A DNA stretch of 9,073 bases from Deltaproteobacteria bacterium (GTDB lineage Bacteria; Desulfobacterota; DSM-4660; Desulfatiglandales; HGW-15): positions 2,257,263 to 2,266,335 of the forward strand of contig CP070840.1 in assembly GCA_020342025.1 (NCBI GenBank). The letters are read 5' to 3'. A program made the translations under genes and the position numbers. Positions within the stretch are counted from its first letter, which is position 1, and every line of letters begins with the position of its first letter. Below, piece by piece: positions 5,564-9,073 of this stretch. The notes under the pieces were generated by a model. The model made no database searches, was not told the origin of the DNA, and saw nothing but the letters and a program-made list of their open reading frames with translations.

Positions 5564-8371
5564 ATGGATTACAAGAAGACGCTGAATCTACCCAAGACCG
5601 AATTCCCCATGAAAGGGAACCTGACGAAGAAGGAGCCGGAGATCATTGAAAAGTGGGACGACGAGAAACTCTATCACCTCATCCGACAGTCCTCTAAAGG
5701 TCGGAAGCGCTATATGCTCCATGACGGCCCGCCCTATGCCAATGGGCACATCCATATGGGCACGGCGTTTAATAAGATACTAAAAGATATCATTATCAAA
5801 TCAAGACAGATGGCAGGATTTGACGTCCCCTATGTCCCTGGATGGGACTGCCATGGCCTCCCTATTGAGCACAAAGTGGACTTGGAGCTTGGCGCAAAGA
5901 AGAGGGAGATGTCCCAGGTGGACATCAGGCAGTATTGCCGGAAGTATGCAGAGAAGTTTATTGATATCCAGCGCAATGAATTCAAGCGCCTGGGGGTTCT
6001 GGGGGAATGGGAAAGGCCCTATCTCACCATGAATTTCGCCTATCAGGCCACCATTGTGAGGGAGTTTGGAAAGTTCGCACTCAACGGGAGCCTGTTCAGG
6101 AGCAAGAAGCCCATCTATTGGTGCACATCCTGCCGAACAGCCCTTGCGGAAGCGGAAGTGGAGTACGGAGAACATACCTCGCCTTCTATTTTCGTCAAAT
6201 TTCCTATGATCTCCGACCTGAGCAGCGATTATCCCGCCTTGAAGGGGAAAGAGGTATCCATTGTGATCTGGACCACCACGCCCTGGACCATCCCCGCCAA
6301 CCTGGCCATTGCATTGCATCCTGACTTCGACTACGTGGCTGTGGATATTGGGGAAAATCAGGCTCTGATCCTGGCCGAAGGTCTCATGGCTATCTGTATG
6401 GATACCTTTGGCATCCGTTCTTACGAGGTCATCGCAGAACTGGAGACGCGCAAGCTGGAGAAACTGCTGGCAAAACACCCCCTCTACGATAGGGAGTCCG
6501 TGATTGTGCTGGCACCCTATGTGACCCTGGAAGCAGGAACGGGGTGTGTGCACACGGCGCCGGGGCACGGACGTGAAGACTACGAGACGGGCTTGGCATA
6601 TGACATTGATATCTACTCGCCTGTGGACGATGCAGGGCGTTTCACCGAAGATGTCCAGTACTTTGCCGGTCTTGACGTGTTCGAAGCGAATCGGGCTGTA
6701 AATGACAAGCTTGATGAGTTTGGTGCACTTCTAAAAGAAGAAGAGATCTCCCATGAGTACCCCCACTGCTGGCGGTGCAAAAAACCGGTGATCTTCCGCT
6801 CCACAGAACAGTGGTTCATCTCCATGGAGAAAACCGGTCTGAGAAAAGCGGCGCTCGATTCCATCAAGAGGGTGTCATTGATCCCTGGATGGGGGCATGA
6901 TCGCATCTATGGCCTTATTGAAAACCGCCCCGACTGGTGCGTCTCGCGCCAACGGTCATGGGGCGTCCCCATCGCACTCTTCTTTTGTAGCGAATGCGGC
7001 CATGTGGTCGTCTCCCAGGAGATCATTGAGCATGTGGCTGGCTTGATTGAAAAGTCGGGCGCAGATGTCTGGTTCACAGAATCGGAAGAGAATCTTTTGC
7101 CGCCAGGGGCGGTCTGCCCGGAATGTGGGGCCGATCGTTTCAAGAAAGAGACGGACATTTTGGATGTCTGGTTTGATTCGGGCGTCAGCTATGCTGCGGT
7201 CATGGAGTACAGGGACTACCTGGATAGTCCGTCAGACCTCTATCTCGAGGGCAGCGATCAGCATCGAGGATGGTTCCATAGCTCGCTTTTGTGTTCCGTG
7301 GGTACGCGTGGTGAGGCCCCCTATAAGAGTGTTTTGACCCACGGTTTTGTGGTGGATGGTGAGGGCAAGGCCATGCACAAATCAGCCGGAAACGTGATCT
7401 CTCCAGAAGACCTTATAAAGAACTACGGCGCTGAAATTATCAGACTCTGGGTGGCTGGAGAGGATTATCGAGACAATATCCGTCTCTCAAATGAGATACT
7501 GCAGCGGTTGACAGAGGCTTACAGGCGCATTCGCAACACCTGTCGCTACCTTCTGGGAAATCTGTATGACTTCGATCCGGCCCATGATGGCGTCCCCTAC
7601 GAACGCATGGAGGAGCTGGACAGGTGGGCCCTGAATCGACTTCAGGAAATGAATGAATTGGTCCTCAGGGCCTATGAGAACTTCGAATTTCACCTGGTCT
7701 ACCACAATCTCCATAATTTCTGCGTCCTCGATCTCTCCTCATTGTACCTGGATATCATCAAAGACCGCCTTTACGTTTCATCCCAGGGATCCGTGGCCAG
7801 ACGGTCAGCCCAGACCGCGATGAATGAGATTCTGGAAGTCCTGGTCAGGCTCATGGCCCCTATCCTCTCATTTACTGCTGATGAGATCTGGCAATACCTA
7901 GATAAGGAGGGACGGGCCCCCAGTGTCCATGCCGACCTTTTCATACCGGTAAAGAATGAATACAAAGACCCCGAACTGGCCGATCGTTGGGATACGGTCA
8001 TCGGGGTGCGCAAGGAAGTGACTAAGGCCCTGGAGATCGCAAGGAAGGCCAAGATGATCGGTCATTCGCTGGACGCATCTGTGTTGCTCGGTTTATCGGA
8101 TGAACTCATGGATCTGTTAGGACCGTACGAGAATCAGCTCAAATACCTTTTTATTGTCTCCTTCGTGGAAACGGTCCCTATCAACGAAGTGGAGGGCGGT
8201 TTCGAAGGTGAGGAGATGCAGGGCGTGAAAGTGAAAGTGGCCCCTTCCAAAGACAAAAAGTGTGAGCGTTGCTGGGTCCATGACCCCACCACGGGTATGG
8301 ATCACGAGCATCCCACCATTTGCAAGAGATGCCTAAAGGCCTTGAGTGAAATGGGGGACATGGAACCGTGA
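5564..8371 (+). CDS. ileS: Isoleucyl-tRNA synthetase
   Basis: A full-length, 935-residue class I aminoacyl-tRNA synthetase that charges tRNA-Ile in the cytoplasm. The N-terminus [16 protein letters not shown] is typical. The HIGH motif appears as HIHMG (62-66) after DGPPYAN. The CP1 editing domain shows [13 protein letters not shown] and [19 protein letters not shown]. The KMSKS loop is the variant AMHKS (603-607), with Lys606 kept. An anticodon-binding domain follows, then a C-terminal zinc finger with C900, C903, C920 and C923. Extra Cys pairs lie in the central part (CWRCKKP; CSEC and CPEC around the insert before DVWFDSG), possibly a further zinc site. The start ATG 5564 is chosen because GGAGG (5549-5553) is ten bases upstream; ATG 5555 would leave only one base. 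It overlaps lspA by a few bases or nearly abuts it. Confidence 0.98.
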   Translation: MDYKKTLNLPKTEFPMKGNLTKKEPEIIEKWDDEKLYHLIRQSSKGRKRYMLHDGPPYANGHIHMGTAFNKILKDIIIKSRQMAGFDVPYVPGWDCHGLPIEHKVDLELGAKKREMSQVDIRQYCRKYAEKFIDIQRNEFKRLGVLGEWERPYLTMNFAYQATIVREFGKFALNGSLFRSKKPIYWCTSCRTALAEAEVEYGEHTSPSIFVKFPMISDLSSDYPALKGKEVSIVIWTTTPWTIPANLAIALHPDFDYVAVDIGENQALILAEGLMAICMDTFGIRSYEVIAELETRKLEKLLAKHPLYDRESVIVLAPYVTLEAGTGCVHTAPGHGREDYETGLAYDIDIYSPVDDAGRFTEDVQYFAGLDVFEANRAVNDKLDEFGALLKEEEISHEYPHCWRCKKPVIFRSTEQWFISMEKTGLRKAALDSIKRVSLIPGWGHDRIYGLIENRPDWCVSRQRSWGVPIALFFCSECGHVVVSQEIIEHVAGLIEKSGADVWFTESEENLLPPGAVCPECGADRFKKETDILDVWFDSGVSYAAVMEYRDYLDSPSDLYLEGSDQHRGWFHSSLLCSVGTRGEAPYKSVLTHGFVVDGEGKAMHKSAGNVISPEDLIKNYGAEIIRLWVAGEDYRDNIRLSNEILQRLTEAYRRIRNTCRYLLGNLYDFDPAHDGVPYERMEELDRWALNRLQEMNELVLRAYENFEFHLVYHNLHNFCVLDLSSLYLDIIKDRLYVSSQGSVARRSAQTAMNEILEVLVRLMAPILSFTADEIWQYLDKEGRAPSVHADLFIPVKNEYKDPELADRWDTVIGVRKEVTKALEIARKAKMIGHSLDASVLLGLSDELMDLLGPYENQLKYLFIVSFVETVPINEVEGGFEGEEMQGVKVKVAPSKDKKCERCWVHDPTTGMDHEHPTICKRCLKALSEMGDMEP

Positions 8372-8373
8372 TC

Positions 8374-8871
8374 ATGAGAAGGAACACCTATTTACTCACC
8401 TTGCCCACCCTGGCCGTTGTGCTCCTGGATCAGATATCAAAATATATTGTCCTGCGAAGTATTGCGCTTCATGAAGCCATTCCGGTCATCAACGGTTTCT
8501 TCAGCCTCGTCCATACGCGAAACCGTGGCATGGCATTCGGCCTGATGAACCGGCCGGGCAGCGATTTTGGCTTCTATTTTCTGGTCGCCGCCACCTTTGC
8601 AGCGGTCATCTTGCTGCTCTTTTGGTTTACCAAATTGAAGGATGAGGAAAGGCGATTAGTATTCGGAATCTCCCTTATACTTGGAGGGGCCATCGGAAAC
8701 CTGATAGATCGGTTGAGATTAAGAGAAGTCATCGATTTCCTTGACTTTTATCTGGGCACTTATCACTGGCCTGCCTTTAATCTGGCCGACTCTGCCATCA
8801 CCGTGGGAACCTTCTGGGTCGCTATAAACCTCCTCTTTTACAGTCCCAAAGGTAGCAAAGTGGTTAAATAG
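8374..8871 (+). CDS. lspA: Lipoprotein signal peptidase (signal peptidase II)
   Basis: A 165-residue inner-membrane aspartyl protease that removes signal peptides from diacylglyceryl-prolipoproteins. Four hydrophobic helices are visible. The family blocks are in order: LLDQISKYIV (18-26), TRNRGMAFG (48-56), GGAIGNLIDR (104-113) with VIDFLDFY, and PAFNLADSAITVG (133-145). Asp121 and Asp139 are the likely catalytic pair by motif and spacing; Asp112 is also conserved. ATG 8374 starts the typical MRR-hydrophobic end. A GTG at 8368 in the same frame overlaps the ileS stop as GTGA and has GGGGGA upstream, so translation may begin there instead, adding two residues. Either start implies coupling to ileS; ileS-lspA is a common bacterial gene order. 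The last codons (KVVK, stop 8869-8871) lie inside an octamer repeat. Confidence 0.97.
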   Translation: MRRNTYLLTLPTLAVVLLDQISKYIVLRSIALHEAIPVINGFFSLVHTRNRGMAFGLMNRPGSDFGFYFLVAATFAAVILLLFWFTKLKDEERRLVFGISLILGGAIGNLIDRLRLREVIDFLDFYLGTYHWPAFNLADSAITVGTFWVAINLLFYSPKGSKVVK

Positions 8872-8892
8872 TTGAGTGGTTAAGTTGTGGCT
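8861..8892. repeat. Degenerate octamer array at the 3' end of lspA
   Basis: Four 8-bp units: TGGTTAAA, TAGTTGAG, TGGTTAAG, TTGTGGCT. The first three are clearly related and the fourth is decayed. The array has the same period as the one at 3489-3600 but a different unit. It supplies the final residues and stop codon of lspA. Confidence 0.6.
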
Positions 8893-8963
8893 GGATTGCC
8901 GACCCTGAAATGGTTCCTGTTAATCTCTCGCAGAGCACCCCGAGCCCCAGGGAAATATAATTA

Positions 8964-8981
8964 GACAGGATGGACAGGATT
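8964..8981. repeat. Two-copy 9-bp direct repeat (GACAGGATG/T)
   Basis: GACAGGATG followed directly by GACAGGATT. Intergenic. Together with the octamer array it fills the 8872-9013 gap, in which I see no gene or T-tailed terminator for lspA. Confidence 0.5.
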
Positions 8982-9013
8982 TCTTTGATCATCCACTGGA
9001 GGACAGCTTGAGC

Positions 9014-9054
9014 GCCCCGTGAAACGGGGCCTCCCAATGTTTTCACATTGGGAG
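9014..9054 (+). promoter_or_regulatory. Two tandem hairpins in the leader of the downstream gene
   Basis: Hairpin 1: GCCCCG (9014-9019), loop TGAAA, CGGGGC (9025-9030). Hairpin 2 follows with no gap: CTCCCAATGT (9031-9040), loop TTTC, ACATTGGGAG (9045-9054), a perfect 10-bp stem. The loop regions are complementary: GTGAAA (9019-9024) with TTTCAC (9041-9046). No T tract follows, so a terminator is unlikely. The ribosome-binding site begins four bases after hairpin 2, which suggests control of translation or message stability. No known riboswitch class was recognised. Confidence 0.55.
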
Positions 9055-9068
9055 ATATGGAGAGGCAT

Positions 9069-9073
9069 ATGAC
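9069..9073 (+). CDS. Start of a gene running off the window (partial)
   Basis: ATG at 9069-9071 preceded by GGAGAGG (9059-9065), with GGAG six bases from the start, which is good spacing. Only one full codon is present, so nothing can be said about the product. The call rests on the ribosome-binding site and the structured leader. Confidence 0.45.

Noticed and set aside
5801..6568. Long open frame opposite ileS (255 codons)
   Set aside because: An antisense shadow of a strongly supported gene, with no domain resemblance.
8864..9046. Minus-strand frame of 60 codons after lspA
   Set aside because: It spans the octamer array, the 9-mer repeat and the first hairpin, and resembles translated repeat DNA.
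9014..9054. Mini-ykkC (guanidine-II) riboswitch
   Set aside because: It also has two tandem hairpins, but the required ACGR loops are absent (the loops here are TGAAA and TTTC).

Overview
The window reads as chromosomal housekeeping DNA from a Gram-negative anaerobe, most likely a member of the Desulfobacterota (former Deltaproteobacteria). Three things suggest this: moderate G+C, dispersed intergenic repeats of a type I associate with that group (octamer arrays with TGGAGTNN units and a short TIR-bounded palindromic element), and a UGA-containing thioredoxin-fold gene that makes best sense as a selenoprotein. The lineage is inferred from recall, not from a search.

Left part (1-3433, minus strand). 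Three genes read leftwards: a DHH-family phosphoesterase (2260-3291), an MgtE-type Mg2+ transporter (858-2213) and a DsbA/FrnE-family thiol-disulfide oxidoreductase (153-782), closed by an intrinsic terminator at 8-49. The last gene is the main discovery. Its CxxC active site is encoded as UGA-Pro-Trp-Cys, with the UGA replacing the first cysteine. A stem-loop whose loop lies 20 nt after the UGA resembles a bacterial SECIS. A routine gene caller would start the protein at an internal TTG (701) and lose the whole active site.

Middle (3407-5242). A minus-strand sugar phosphate isomerase/epimerase-like TIM-barrel gene (3689-4477) is followed by an inverted pair of octamer arrays and a strong terminator. 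It is transcribed divergently from two overlapping plus-strand genes: a small TM2-like membrane protein (4569-4913) and an unrecognised Cys-rich 110-residue protein (4910-5242). The two directions appear to use overlapping promoters in the 91-bp gap.

Right part (5243-9073, plus strand). A palindromic element of about 150 bp (5270-5420) precedes a two-gene operon, ileS (isoleucyl-tRNA synthetase) and lspA (prolipoprotein signal peptidase), with overlapping stop and start codons. After lspA come a second octamer array, a 9-mer repeat, two strong tandem hairpins with complementary loops, and the ribosome-binding site and first codon of a gene that runs off the window.

The window shows no rRNA, tRNA, CRISPR, transposase or phage gene.
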